This document shows, in pieces, positions 16,379-25,403 of a DNA stretch of 64,000 bases. Each line of letters opens with the position of its first letter. The first letter of the stretch is position 1. A program made the translations under genes and the position numbers. Origin of the DNA: Desmospora profundinema (GTDB taxonomy: Bacteria > Bacillota > Bacilli > Thermoactinomycetales > DSM-45169). A model generated the notes under the pieces. That model was not told the DNA's origin. It saw nothing but the letters and a program-made list of their open reading frames with translations, and did not search any database. The stretch is from the NCBI RefSeq assembly GCF_031454155.1, contig NZ_JAVDQG010000001.1:310001-374000 (forward strand), written 5' to 3'.

Positions 16379-17209
16379 TCAGTTATCCCTGTTAGGTCGG
16401 TGTTTTCCTTTTTTGGGAGACCCCCTAGTTAAACTTCTTTCAAACAGATCGATGATAAACAAAAACCTCTCCGCTTCACGAAAAACATGGTCGGCCAAAA
16501 GAGGGTGGATAATGCTTTTGATTCGACAGGCCTCAATTAATTCCCGTGCGGTCTTTTTGAAGTCCCGCAAGGACTTTACAGATACCCTATTTTGATCTAA
16601 AAACTGATCAAGTAAGGGAACCGTTTGTGATTGAGGCCTCATGGACTCTAAATCTTTTGCTTGGAATAACAGCTGATCAAAATCATGGCTGAACTCCCGA
16701 GCCTGTTCGACCAGTTTCCTTTCCGAAGGATCCAGAAGATGTCCGATAAATTTGGCATGGTCAGCCATGATCCGCAGGAAAAATACATTTTCATTAATGA
16801 TCGCATCGGGAAGAGCCTCAAGCCTTCCCTTATTCAGTTCTTCCAATCGATTTCTGAAATAATTTGCTTCCCGACTAACGTGGTCCACTAATAAGGGAAA
16901 GTTATTTCCTCCAGGGAGTTGACATTGCAAAATTAATCCTAAGACTTTTCTTTTAAATGCCCAAATCAGCGAAGCCGCTTGGTGAACCTCCGTATTAAAA
17001 CTCCTAATTTCCTCGGGATCGGTTTCCCGAGAGAAGGAATGTGCTTGACTTTCTATTCTTTCGAATAGGCTAAAGAAATAGTTGGCTTCATTAATCAGTT
17101 GGGTGTCCTCGCATCGAAAACCAAGCTTTAAGAACAATGAGTGTTCCTTCATAATACGAGACCAAAATCGAATTTCATCAAGTGAACGCACGACAAAGCC
17201 GTCTGCCAA
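16379..17209 (-). CDS. DUF2935 family protein
   Basis: About 276 residues, all helical in character, with two internally similar halves: IRFWSRIMKEHSLFLKLGF, then FPLLVDHVSREANYFRNRL and later LLADHVFREAERFLFII. The FWSRIMKEH and LxDHVxREAxxF patterns define DUF2935, a ferritin/hemerythrin-like helical bundle whose paired His/Glu could bind metal. The family occurs in spore formers; its function is unknown. The TTG at 17209 is taken because AGGGGG lies 8 bases upstream. It lies inside the Tn3-like element as its only intact gene. Confidence 0.82.
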   Translation of the reverse strand: MADGFVVRSLDEIRFWSRIMKEHSLFLKLGFRCEDTQLINEANYFFSLFERIESQAHSFSRETDPEEIRSFNTEVHQAASLIWAFKRKVLGLILQCQLPGGNNFPLLVDHVSREANYFRNRLEELNKGRLEALPDAIINENVFFLRIMADHAKFIGHLLDPSERKLVEQAREFSHDFDQLLFQAKDLESMRPQSQTVPLLDQFLDQNRVSVKSLRDFKKTARELIEACRIKSIIHPLLADHVFREAERFLFIIDLFERSLTRGSPKKGKHRPNRDN

Positions 17210-17670
17210 GGTATATACCCCCTAAACTCTTTTAGATAAGATATGTCTGTAAATCAGGGTTAATGAACTGGAATATTCAGACGGAAAACGAAGCGTATAA
17301 ATGTGCTCAGTGAGGGGGAATCGACCGGCAGTCGCCTACCTTCGATCAGAGTTCGGTGACCCCATTTGCCTGGTTTATATCCCCGTATAAAATAAAACTC
17401 CGCCTTTAATATAAGTTATCGGCGGAAAACGTCCAAATGGCCATTTATTTCGTTAATCGTTGCCGTACCCCCTCTTGGATTCAAGTCATTTTTCTATTTA
17501 TTGGTCAATTGGCGGTGAAATCGGTCTTCGCTCCTTTTACCCCTTTTTTCGGTTGAAGATATTTTCAATTCCATTATCATCGTTACTTCCCTGCACTTGT
17601 TCTGTTTGCGGCAGACATGGAAGCGATGGTACGGGGCCATACTGATCGATAAGTGTCCATTCATCAACAA
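17210..17670. other. Gap between DUF2935 and mtlA
   Basis: Contains the upstream region of the DUF2935 gene, an inverted-repeat partner CGGTGACCCC (17354-17363) of GGGGGTCACCG at 16315-16325, and the right end of the Tn3-like element (17482-17543). The remaining stretch, 17544-17670, is pyrimidine-rich with no recognisable gene. Confidence 0.6.
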
Positions 17671-17690
17671 TGTCAACAACAGGGTTGACA
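17671..17690 (+). promoter_or_regulatory. Candidate MtlR operator overlapping a -35 box before mtlA
   Basis: TGTCAAC-N6-GTTGACA is a perfect inverted repeat. Its right arm contains TTGACA (17685-17690), a perfect -35 box. No good -10 follows at 17 bp, as expected for an activator-dependent promoter. Known MtlR sites are built on TTGNCA-type inverted repeats, so binding by MtlR encoded downstream is plausible but inferred. Confidence 0.55.
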
Positions 17691-17770
17691 AAAGTGCGCT
17701 TTCCTTTCATTGAGAGCGGGATGAAACCGCTTTATTCTAAAGATAAGCGGTATTCAAAGGAGGGATGGAC

Positions 17771-19225
17771 ATGTCTGTCAATCAAGCGAACCTGGACGCA
17801 AACAACACCCAACCGTGGCGGATTAAAATCCAACGGATGGGAAGCTATCTCAGCGGGATGATCATGCCCAACATCGGAGCTTTCATCGCCTGGGGGTTGA
17901 TTACGGCTCTCTTTATTCCGACGGGATGGCTCCCCAATGAAAACCTGGCCCAATTGGTCGAGCCGATGATCATTTACCTGCTTCCGCTTTTGATCGGCTT
18001 TACCGGAGGAAACATGGTGTACGGGGCACGGGGCGGGGTGGTGGGCGCAACGGCTACCATCGGCGTGATCGTCGGTTCCGATATTCCCATGTTCCTTGGA
18101 GCCATGATCATGGGTCCACTGGGTGGTTGGGCGATTCGACGAACAGACCGTTTCTTCGAAGGGAAGATTCGTTCCGGTTTTGAGATGCTCGTCAATAACT
18201 TCTCTGCCGGGATCGTCGCCGGTTTGTTCACAGTGGGGGCCTATCTGGCCATCGGACCCATGGTGTTGGGACTGAATAAGGCCTTGGCTGCCGGAGTTGA
18301 AACCATTATCGGCATGGGATTGCTGCCCTTGGCCAATCTGTTTATCGAACCGGCCAAAGTCCTGTTTTTGAACAATGCGATCAATCACGGCATCCTCAGC
18401 CCGATCGGGGTGGATCAAGCCGCACGGACCGGACAATCGATCCTGTTCCTGCTGGAATCCAACCCGGGGCCGGGTCTCGGTATCCTGCTGGCCTATTGGT
18501 TATTTGGCAAAGGAATGGCGAAACAATCGGCTCCCGGGGCAGTCGTCATCCATTTTTTCGGCGGCATTCATGAAATCTATTTTCCTTATATCCTGATGAA
18601 ACCGATTCTTCTCTTGGCTGCCATTGCCGGAGGCATCAGTGGCGTATTCACTTTCACCCTCTTCGGTGCGGGATTGGTGGCGGTTCCCTCTCCAGGCAGC
18701 ATTTTTGCTCTGATGGCGATGACTCCGCGGGGGGGCTACGTGGGTGTGCTTGCCGGGGTTGTGGTTGCTGCGGTTGTTTCCTTCTTGATCGCTTCCCTTC
18801 TCCTGAAGCGGAGCGCGACGGGAGAAGAAGATTTGGAAGCGGCGGCACGCAGCATGGAAGAAATGAAAGGAAAAAAAAGCACCGCTCGTTCCATGCTGGC
18901 CGCTGACACATCTGTCCCGGAAGGGGTTGAAGCGGGCTTACGGGTGAATAAGATCGTATTCGCTTGCGATGCGGGAATGGGCTCCAGTGCCATGGGGGCC
19001 TCGATTTTAAAAAACAAAGTGCAAAAAGCAGGCCTGGACATCGAAGTGACCAACACGGCCATCAGCAAACTGCCTGATGATGCCGACATCGTGTTCACCC
19101 ATAAAAATCTGACTGACCGGGCCAAAGCCAAACTGCCCGGCGCCCGTCACATCTCGGTGGACAATTTTTTGTCCAGCTCGGAGTATGACGCACTCATTGA
19201 CCGGTTGACGCAAGACCAGGAATAA
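17771..19225 (+). CDS. mtlA: Mannitol-specific PTS transporter subunit EIICB
   Basis: 484 residues. The N-terminal EIIC membrane domain (about 1-345, opening IQRMGSYLSGMIMPNIGAFIAWG) takes up mannitol. A linker leads to the EIIB domain, whose VFACDAGMGSSAMGAS carries the phospho-accepting Cys399. The EIIA domain found in E. coli MtlA is absent and is supplied by MtlF, as in Bacillus. The second ATG (17771) is chosen because AAAGGAGGG lies 6 bases upstream; the ATG at 17765 is inside that site. First gene of mtlA-mtlR-mtlF-mtlD. Confidence 0.95.
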   Translation: MSVNQANLDANNTQPWRIKIQRMGSYLSGMIMPNIGAFIAWGLITALFIPTGWLPNENLAQLVEPMIIYLLPLLIGFTGGNMVYGARGGVVGATATIGVIVGSDIPMFLGAMIMGPLGGWAIRRTDRFFEGKIRSGFEMLVNNFSAGIVAGLFTVGAYLAIGPMVLGLNKALAAGVETIIGMGLLPLANLFIEPAKVLFLNNAINHGILSPIGVDQAARTGQSILFLLESNPGPGLGILLAYWLFGKGMAKQSAPGAVVIHFFGGIHEIYFPYILMKPILLLAAIAGGISGVFTFTLFGAGLVAVPSPGSIFALMAMTPRGGYVGVLAGVVVAAVVSFLIASLLLKRSATGEEDLEAAARSMEEMKGKKSTARSMLAADTSVPEGVEAGLRVNKIVFACDAGMGSSAMGASILKNKVQKAGLDIEVTNTAISKLPDDADIVFTHKNLTDRAKAKLPGARHISVDNFLSSSEYDALIDRLTQDQE

Positions 19226-19253
19226 AACGGACTGAACGAAGCAGGTGGATTCC

Positions 19254-21359
19254 ATGTATTTTACAGCCAGGGAACGAAATCTTCTCCGATTGTTGACCGG
19301 TCATGAACAGTTGCGCACCGTAAAAGAATTGGCCGGGGAACTGGGAGTCAGCGAGCGAACCATCCATCGGGATCTTTCCGTTTTGGAGAAGACCCTGGAC
19401 GGATTCGGACTCTCTCTGCGCAAACAAGCGGGAGTCGGTGTCTCCCTGGAAGGGGATCCTACCGGCGTGGAATCTCTCCGTGCTGCTCTAACGGGGGCAC
19501 CGGAGACGGACTTTACCCCGGAGGAGCGGAAAACGCACCTTCTCTGTACGTTGCTGGAAACTTCGGAACCGGTTAAATTGACGGTGCTGGCTCGGGACCT
19601 CGGAGTCGCTCCCGCCACGGTGCGCCAGGATCTTGAACGGGTGGAGGATTGGCTCCATCCGTTCGACCTGGCTTTGGTTAAAAAAAGAGGGTGGGGCATC
19701 CAGGTGATCGGAGGAGAAAACAACCGCCGGGCGGCCATGAGGAGCCTGCTCGCCGATCATGTTGACGAGGCGGAGATTCTCGGGCTTTTGAAACAATCTC
19801 TCGGCCGTAAAGCACTGGAGCCTTCGGGGATTATCATGGAACGTTTATTAGGACTGGTGGAACGGGAACGATTGGTCCAGGTGGAGGAAGCGGTTCAAGC
19901 GGAGATCGGGGGCTTGCCGTATACTCTTGCGGACAGCGCTTATATTGGGTTGGTGGTTCATGTCGCCCTGGCGTTGGAGCGGATTGAAAAAGGGGAAACA
20001 CTCCGGTTTGATCCGGATCTGTTACAAAGCCTGCAACAAGGACAGGAACATGAAGTGGCCAAAAAAATCGCCGCTCGCTTGGCTGTTGTCTCCGACAAAG
20101 AGGTGCCGGACGCAGAAATCGCCAATATCGTGTTGCACCTTAGGGGAGCGAAACGGGGGGACGATCGAGGATTCTGGTTTGAGGACGACTCCGGGACAAC
20201 CGTGGCGGAGACAAGGGAATTGATCCGGCGTGTGGGGGAGGAAATAGATGTTCCCCTTGAGCAGGATCCGTCCCTGATACGGGGACTGCTCGCTCATTTG
20301 GAACGGGCTGTCTACCGGATGAAAGAAAATCTGCCGATCCATAATCCGCTTTTGGAACGGATCGAAACCGATTATCCGGAGCTGTTTGAAACGGTGGGAC
20401 AAGTGATGGAGGAAACATTTCCCCATTATGAGATCCCCAGAGAGGAAATCGGTTATCTGGTCATGCATTTTGGGGCCGCGTTGGAACGTAGACAACGGGG
20501 GCGACCCTTACATGCGCTGGCGATCTGCGCCAGCGGGATTGGCACTTCCAAACTGTTGGCCAGTCGACTGCAAACGGAATTTCCGGAGATTGTCCGTGTG
20601 GATACGGCTTCTTTTGGGGAAGTCAGACGGACGGATCCGCAAAAATACGATCTGATTTTATCCACCATTCCTGTGGAAATGGATGGAATCGATTATATTC
20701 GTGTCAATCCTTATTTGTCGGAAGGAGACGCGGTTCGGATCCGATCCTATTTAAATGAACGGCGGCGGAGGCAGGCAGTAAAGATGCAACCGGAGAGAAC
20801 AGGGGAAGTAACGGATGAGCCCCGTATCCTGGAATCCATGAAAACAATCCGGAAGACAGCGGAAATCGCCTTGACACTTTTGGAAGGGTACTCACTTTCG
20901 TCTCTTCGCGATTCATCCTTATCCGGCGTTTTGCAGAAAGCCTGCGGGCGGCTGGAAGCAGAAGGGATTCTTCATGATGCGGCGACGGTGGCCGGAAAAC
21001 TGGCCGCGCGGGAACAGCTGGGGGGATTAGGGATTCCGGGAACTGGAATGGCACTTTTTCATGGACGGTCGGACAGGGTGTGGAAGCCTTCCTTTACGAT
21101 GTATAATCTGGAACAGCCGTTGGAAGTGGAAGGGATGGACGGAAACCGAATGGAGATGACACGCCTTCTCTTGCTGCTGGCCCCTGAAAAGGAAGAGGAG
21201 GCCGAGCAGGAATTGTTGAGCCGGATCAGTGCTCTTACCATTGAGGTGCCGGCGCTTTTTCAATCGGGAGGAGAAGGGGACATCCGGGCGTTCCTGGCGG
21301 AGCAATTAAATCGAACCCTGCATGAAAAACTGGATGAACAAAGGAGCGTGGAACCATGA
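19254..21359 (+). CDS. mtlR: Mannitol operon activator MtlR (PRD-type)
   Basis: 701 residues: a DNA-binding HTH (about 1-60, GVSERTIHRDLSVLEKTL), a second helix-turn-helix-like region, two PTS-regulation domains (about 190-400) with conserved His residues, a Gat-type EIIB domain with Cys425 in AICASGIGTS, and a C-terminal EIIA-like domain with His603 in ALFHGR. In Bacillus such activators are tuned by phosphorylation of the PRDs and the EIIB/EIIA domains according to mannitol and glucose supply. The ATG at 19254 has AGGTGG upstream. Overlaps mtlF by ATGA. Confidence 0.93.
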   Translation: MYFTARERNLLRLLTGHEQLRTVKELAGELGVSERTIHRDLSVLEKTLDGFGLSLRKQAGVGVSLEGDPTGVESLRAALTGAPETDFTPEERKTHLLCTLLETSEPVKLTVLARDLGVAPATVRQDLERVEDWLHPFDLALVKKRGWGIQVIGGENNRRAAMRSLLADHVDEAEILGLLKQSLGRKALEPSGIIMERLLGLVERERLVQVEEAVQAEIGGLPYTLADSAYIGLVVHVALALERIEKGETLRFDPDLLQSLQQGQEHEVAKKIAARLAVVSDKEVPDAEIANIVLHLRGAKRGDDRGFWFEDDSGTTVAETRELIRRVGEEIDVPLEQDPSLIRGLLAHLERAVYRMKENLPIHNPLLERIETDYPELFETVGQVMEETFPHYEIPREEIGYLVMHFGAALERRQRGRPLHALAICASGIGTSKLLASRLQTEFPEIVRVDTASFGEVRRTDPQKYDLILSTIPVEMDGIDYIRVNPYLSEGDAVRIRSYLNERRRRQAVKMQPERTGEVTDEPRILESMKTIRKTAEIALTLLEGYSLSSLRDSSLSGVLQKACGRLEAEGILHDAATVAGKLAAREQLGGLGIPGTGMALFHGRSDRVWKPSFTMYNLEQPLEVEGMDGNRMEMTRLLLLLAPEKEEEAEQELLSRISALTIEVPALFQSGGEGDIRAFLAEQLNRTLHEKLDEQRSVEP

Positions 21360-21793
21360 GTGGGTCCATCCTGAGCGAAGAAACGGTACTATTGGGAGCG
21401 GAGGCGAAAGACAAGGAAGAAGCCATTCGTCTCGCAGGTGGGCTGTTGGTGGATAATCAGTGCGTGAAGCCGTCTTATGTGGGCAGAATGCTGGAACGGG
21501 AACGAGCGCTTAGCACCTATATCGGCAATCATGTAGCCATTCCCCACGGGACGGAAGAAGGAAAACAGGACATCCACCGGTCCGGGATCTCCATCGTCCA
21601 ATTGCCCGAAGGTGTCGATTTCGGAAGCGGCCATACCGCTCACATTGTCATCGGCATCGCGGGTAAAGACAGCGAACACATGGATATTTTGTCCAAGATC
21701 GCCTTGGTCGTTTCCGAACAAGAAAACGTTGCCCGGATGGTGAAAGCGGCTTCCGCAGAGGAACTCCTTTCCCTTTTTCAAGAGGGGGCGTAA
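21356..21793 (+). CDS. mtlF: Mannitol-specific PTS EIIA component
   Basis: 145 residues, the usual length for MtlF. The phosphorylated histidine is His64 in HVAIPHGTEEGK. It passes phosphate from HPr to the EIIB domain of MtlA. The ATG overlaps the stop of mtlR (ATGA) and has AAAGGAGCG upstream. mtlD follows 2 bases after its stop. Confidence 0.95.
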   Translation: MSGSILSEETVLLGAEAKDKEEAIRLAGGLLVDNQCVKPSYVGRMLERERALSTYIGNHVAIPHGTEEGKQDIHRSGISIVQLPEGVDFGSGHTAHIVIGIAGKDSEHMDILSKIALVVSEQENVARMVKAASAEELLSLFQEGA

Positions 21794-21795
21794 AG

Positions 21796-22956
21796 ATGCG
21801 CGCGGTTCATTTTGGTGCGGGGAATATCGGGCGGGGATTTATCGGGGAACGGCTTGCCCGATCGGGATACGAGGTTTGCTTTGTCGATGTTCAAGCCCCG
21901 CTGGTTCGGGAATTGCGGAAACGGGGGCGTTATTCCGTCCGTCTGCTGGGAGAACAGGTGGAAACGATCTGGGTAACGGGTGTGACCGCTCTGGACAGTC
22001 GGACCGAATTGGATCAGGTGGTGGAAGCGATCGCCGGGGCGGATCTCGTGACCACCGCAGTGGGCCCGGCGGTGATGCAGGCAATTGCCCCCCTGTTGGC
22101 AGAAGGGATCCGTCTTCGCTTGCGGCGGAAGAGTTCCCCTCTTAACGTGGTGGCTTGTGAAAACATGTTGGGAGCATCCAGCCTCCTGAAGGAACAAGTG
22201 GCCAACCATCTGTCCAAGGAAGAGCTGGAGGGGATGGAACGAACAACGGGGTTTCCGGATGCTGCCGTCGACCGGATCGTTCCGGTTCAAGCCGGGACGG
22301 ATTTGCTTACGGTCTCCGTCGAACCTTTCCACGAATGGGTGATGGATCGAAGCGGAATTAAGGGCGATATCCCGCCCATCGACGGTGTCACTTATGTCGA
22401 CAGTCTTCCCCCTTATATTGAACGGAAACTCTACACGGTCAACACCGGTCATGCGGTCTGTGCGTATGTCGGTCAGCTTCTGGAATGCGAAACCGTGCGG
22501 GAGGCGATCACCCATCCCCGAGTGGAGGCGGTGGTCACCGGGGTTTTGGAGGAGACGGGCGCGTTGCTTGTCGCCAAGCATGGATTTGATGTTCAAACAC
22601 ATCGAAATTATATCGCCAAGATCATAACGCGTTTTGCCAACCCCCACCTTACAGACCCGGTGTCACGAGTGGGCCGATCTCCCATACGCAAGCTGGGGCG
22701 GGCGGACCGTCTGGTAGGACCCGCTCTCCAAATGATCGACCGCGGCCTTCAGCCTGATCGACTGGCCGCTGGGATCGCCGCCGTCTTCTTTTTCCATGCG
22801 GAGCAAGATCCGGAATCGGTAAAACTGCAACAACTCTTTTCCCAAAAAGGGGTGACGGGGACGCTGCAAACCGTGGCCGGCATCCCCGAAGATTCCCCTC
22901 TCATTCCCCTGGTTTCTCGGCGATACCACGAGTGGGAGGAAGAAGTACAACGCTGA
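21796..22956 (+). CDS. mtlD: Mannitol-1-phosphate 5-dehydrogenase
   Basis: 386 residues, family-typical. The N-terminal GAGNIGRGFIGERLARSGYEV is the NAD-binding site, NVVACENMLGAS is the substrate-site motif (about 118-129), and the KLYTVNTGHAVCAYVG segment holds the catalytic lysine region. It oxidises mannitol-1-phosphate to fructose-6-phosphate and completes the operon. Confidence 0.96.
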   Translation: MRAVHFGAGNIGRGFIGERLARSGYEVCFVDVQAPLVRELRKRGRYSVRLLGEQVETIWVTGVTALDSRTELDQVVEAIAGADLVTTAVGPAVMQAIAPLLAEGIRLRLRRKSSPLNVVACENMLGASSLLKEQVANHLSKEELEGMERTTGFPDAAVDRIVPVQAGTDLLTVSVEPFHEWVMDRSGIKGDIPPIDGVTYVDSLPPYIERKLYTVNTGHAVCAYVGQLLECETVREAITHPRVEAVVTGVLEETGALLVAKHGFDVQTHRNYIAKIITRFANPHLTDPVSRVGRSPIRKLGRADRLVGPALQMIDRGLQPDRLAAGIAAVFFFHAEQDPESVKLQQLFSQKGVTGTLQTVAGIPEDSPLIPLVSRRYHEWEEEVQR

Positions 22957-22980
22957 TACAAGAAAAGGGATAGAAGAGTA

Positions 22981-23018
22981 TGAAACAAAGCGGCCTGAAT
23001 CAGGGCCGCTTTGTTTCA
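22981..23018. terminator. Terminator of the mtl operon
   Basis: TGAAACAAAGCGGCC pairs perfectly with GGCCGCTTTGTTTCA around TGAATCAG. The symmetric A- and T-containing ends make it usable in both directions. Confidence 0.85.
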
Positions 23019-23026
23019 TCTATACA

Positions 23027-23100
23027 AAACACTATTTTTGGATAATATGGGAGTTTGTCTATCCCTTCATAGCAAGTTATCAATATACTGACTACTATAA
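23027..23100 (+). repeat. Duplicated upstream segment, copy A (before spsB)
   Basis: ACACTATTTTT, GATAATATGGG, CTTCATAG and AATATACTG-ACTAC occur here in the same order and spacing as at 25316-25396. The two segments precede glycan genes and look like copies of one promoter or leader. No standard SigA -35/-10 pair fits well. The region 23101-23255 holds only a short 66-codon frame that I do not accept as a gene. Confidence 0.6.
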
Positions 23101-23255
23101 ATGGAATAAAACATGAAGACCCAGAAAGACGGTTTATATGAAGTATGTGGCATAGACATTGGATCCAAGCATCGACACCGTGTTCTTGAAATGAAAGATC
23201 GACGGGTCCCCGCACAACACCGTTTTTCCTACCAATCCATATGGAGGGAATTCCT

Positions 23256-24656
23256 TTGCATCCTCATGTCTGGTCTTTGTATTTTGACTTTCTCGAACGA
23301 TTTCGATGTTTAACCTATCGCGGGGTTCCCATCGCGCTTTTCTGCTATTTCCCGCATTATACCACTCATATCACTCACTTAATAAAAAAGGATACATTCA
23401 TTAAACACTTAAACCATTACCCGTTAAGCAGGGAAGACTTCCAACCCTATTACAACCGATTCCTTCCCCGAGCAAACAAAGATGAGACGTTTCGAGCGGG
23501 AGAGACGGAAGAGAGAAAGGTGGTCTTCTTTGACGACTATCTCCGATTTACGAAAGATACCTATCGGAACCACTTTAACCCCACCCGTACGTTTATTCTT
23601 TCCGAACTGCACCACAGACGGTACAAGGGATTTGCTGTTCGTAACATTCAGTCCTTTCAGGCCAACGTAGACGATTGGATTGAAACGTACCAATCGCGAG
23701 CGCAACAGATCATCGAGCGTCTAGGTTGGCATCCTTTTTTTGGAGATTATTCCTTCCAGTCCAGACTGATCAAATTGGATATCCCATTGATCATCCGTGG
23801 ATTGGATGCCGCTTTTCGCCTCTTCAAACAGATCCCTGTCGCTTGTGTCGTGACGGGTGGAACGGCCACCAACGTCAAATTAAATGCCATCCTTCCCATC
23901 GTGGCTTCCATGAAAGGGATTCCCAGTATCAGTCTTCAACATGGGATCATAGGAGCGGACAGAGGGTGGCTGCCTGTGGTTACAACCAAGCAAGCGGTTT
24001 ACGGCGAGTATGAAAAAATATATTACAGACAAGCAGGTGTACCGGAGACTCAGCTGGAGATTGTCGGACACCCCCGCTTTGACGCCATTTTTGAAAGAGA
24101 GCACATGGGTAGAAGAGAGTTTTGTGATCGGTACAAGATGGATCCCGCAGCAAAAACGGTCCTGATCACCACGCAATCGGTTTGGCATCCCAATCAATTG
24201 AAAAGTTTAATCGAACATCTTTCCCGCTATCCGGTTAATATCATGGTTAAGCTTCACCCTCTCGAAAAAAAAGATCGCTACAACGAGATTAAACAACAAT
24301 ATTCTTTTGTTCGTTTTTTTAACTCCGAATGCCATTTATATGATTTGATGGCAAATACGGATATCGCGATTGTCTTTTTTTCGACGACGGGTTTAGAAAC
24401 ATTGTTGTTCGATAAACCGGTGATTTACATGTTGCCCACCAGCGCCGGGGGAGCGCCGTATCAATACAGTCCGCATTTTGTTCAAAAGAACCCGAAAATC
24501 ATTGCGGATATGGCCCATCGGTTGGCTACCGACGATTCGTACGCCGAGCTTGCTCGAAGAGAACGCGTCCGTTATTTGTCCAAGGCCTACCCTGAGAAGC
24601 AATCCGCAAAAAAACTGTCCCAGTTGATTGAACAATTATCCGGTGGGCGCCCATAA
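23256..24656 (+). CDS. spsB: SpsB-like glycan biosynthesis protein (copy 1)
   Basis: 466 residues. The C-terminal two thirds resemble CDP-glycerol glycerophosphotransferase-like/GT-B proteins: SISLQHGIIGADRGWLP near 225, GHPRFDAIFERE, MVKLHPLE near 330, and STTGLETLLFDKPVIYM near 380. These fit B. subtilis SpsB in length and position before spsC/spsD. It likely transfers a sugar or polyol-phosphate unit onto the spore polysaccharide. The TTG at 23256 is chosen over the ATG at 23241 because that ATG lies in the ribosome binding site (ATGGAGGG) and the paralog at 29829 starts at the equivalent position. Confidence 0.78.
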   Translation: MHPHVWSLYFDFLERFRCLTYRGVPIALFCYFPHYTTHITHLIKKDTFIKHLNHYPLSREDFQPYYNRFLPRANKDETFRAGETEERKVVFFDDYLRFTKDTYRNHFNPTRTFILSELHHRRYKGFAVRNIQSFQANVDDWIETYQSRAQQIIERLGWHPFFGDYSFQSRLIKLDIPLIIRGLDAAFRLFKQIPVACVVTGGTATNVKLNAILPIVASMKGIPSISLQHGIIGADRGWLPVVTTKQAVYGEYEKIYYRQAGVPETQLEIVGHPRFDAIFEREHMGRREFCDRYKMDPAAKTVLITTQSVWHPNQLKSLIEHLSRYPVNIMVKLHPLEKKDRYNEIKQQYSFVRFFNSECHLYDLMANTDIAIVFFSTTGLETLLFDKPVIYMLPTSAGGAPYQYSPHFVQKNPKIIADMAHRLATDDSYAELARRERVRYLSKAYPEKQSAKKLSQLIEQLSGGRP

Positions 24657-24727
24657 AGAAGGAGCGTCAAGGAAGGGCGGCGACAGTTCGTACTGAACGG
24701 TCATTCCGTGATTTTGGAGTGGTGCCG

Positions 24728-25243
24728 ATGTGTTCACAAGAATACCGATTGCGACCGGTTAAGGAAGAGGAGTTGCCGATCCTTTTAAAATGGCGAAACT
24801 CCGAACGGGTCAGGGATTATCTGTATTTCGACCATTTAATCACCTGGGATGAACATCAAGCTTGGTTTCGTGGAAAAAATCCGCGATATTTGCGGATGTT
24901 TGAATGGTTTGGCAAACCGGCGGGGATCGTTTCCTACTCGGATGTGGATTTGAATAACAACCGGTCACTATGGGGCTTTTACTTGGGAGAAGAAAATCTA
25001 CCGAAAGGTACCGGGATGAAGATGCTTACACTCGGGCTGGCTTACGCTTTTGAAACGCTTCGGTTTCACAAGGTGATCGGGGAAGTTCTCGCTTTCAACC
25101 ATCCCAGCATTCGGATTCATCACAAGTTGGGCTTTCGTCTGGAAGGGATTTATGCCCAACATGTGTGGAAGGCGGGACGATTTCAGGATGTCCTTTCGTT
25201 TGCCATGCTTCGCGATGATTGGGAAAAGCAGAAAGAAAGTTAG
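24728..25243 (+). CDS. spsD: GNAT acetyltransferase, PseH/SpsD-like
   Basis: 171 residues. The N-terminal LRPVKEEELPILLKWRNSERVRDYLYFD is the PseH-type opening, and the LPKGTGMKMLTLGLAYAFE acetyl-CoA loop and FNHPSIRIHHKLGF motif complete the fold. PseH enzymes N-acetylate the 4-amino group of the UDP-sugar made by PseC, so this fits the step between spsC and spsG here. ATG at 24728 has GGAGTGG 5 bases upstream; a GTG at 24719 is possible. Confidence 0.85.
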   Translation: MCSQEYRLRPVKEEELPILLKWRNSERVRDYLYFDHLITWDEHQAWFRGKNPRYLRMFEWFGKPAGIVSYSDVDLNNNRSLWGFYLGEENLPKGTGMKMLTLGLAYAFETLRFHKVIGEVLAFNHPSIRIHHKLGFRLEGIYAQHVWKAGRFQDVLSFAMLRDDWEKQKES

Positions 25244-25315
25244 CCTTTAAATTTAAAGCGGTCAGCGCATCATGAGGTTCTTGACATGACTCCTTTACGG
25301 GCTTCGATTCTATTA

Positions 25316-25396
25316 GTACACCATACACTATTTTTATCGATTATAGGGGTTCGCCTGCTCCTTCATAGAAACGCCTTAATATACTGGTAACTACAG
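25316..25396 (+). repeat. Duplicated upstream segment, copy B (before spsC)
   Basis: Second copy of the segment at 23027-23100, with the same block order (ACACTATTTTT, TATAGGGG, CTTCATAG, AATATACTG, AACTAC). It also contains CATACACT, a match to the -10 element of SigE promoters, but no -35 at the right distance. A partial MITE copy starts 8 bases further on. Confidence 0.6.
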
Positions 25397-25403
25397 TTTT
25401 GCT

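Larger units (their letters stand above)
15665..17543. mobile_element. Degenerate Tn3-family element with long terminal inverted repeats
   Basis: The left end (15665-15725) and right end (17482-17543, inverted) match over about 61 bp with six transition differences and one indel. Both start GGGGTAAA and share GCCAATTGACC. GGGG ends of this size are typical of Tn3 elements. A third, internal end in right-end orientation stops at 16310 and matches the first 14 bases exactly (GGGGTAAAGGGAGC) before diverging. The 5-bp flanks are TTTCT and TTTTT, one mismatch from a target duplication. Inside lie a TnpA fragment, a resolvase fragment and a complete DUF2935 gene. The element is not autonomous. Confidence 0.85.

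Noticed and set aside
16312-17367. GGGGGTCACCG and CGGTGACCCC considered as transposon ends around the DUF2935 gene
   Set aside because: The match is only about 13 bases, and much longer inverted repeats occur at 15665-15725 and 17482-17543.
17732-18436. A 234-codon minus-strand frame opposite mtlA
   Set aside because: Antisense shadow of a strongly supported PTS gene; the His/Gly-rich composition reflects the mtlA codons.
23113-23313. A 66-codon plus-strand frame upstream of spsB
   Set aside because: No ribosome binding site, and it overlaps the start of spsB in another frame; no family resemblance.
25313-25330. CATACACT before spsC as a SigE promoter
   Set aside because: The -10-like sequence has no -35 at the required distance and is changed in the duplicate copy at 23027.
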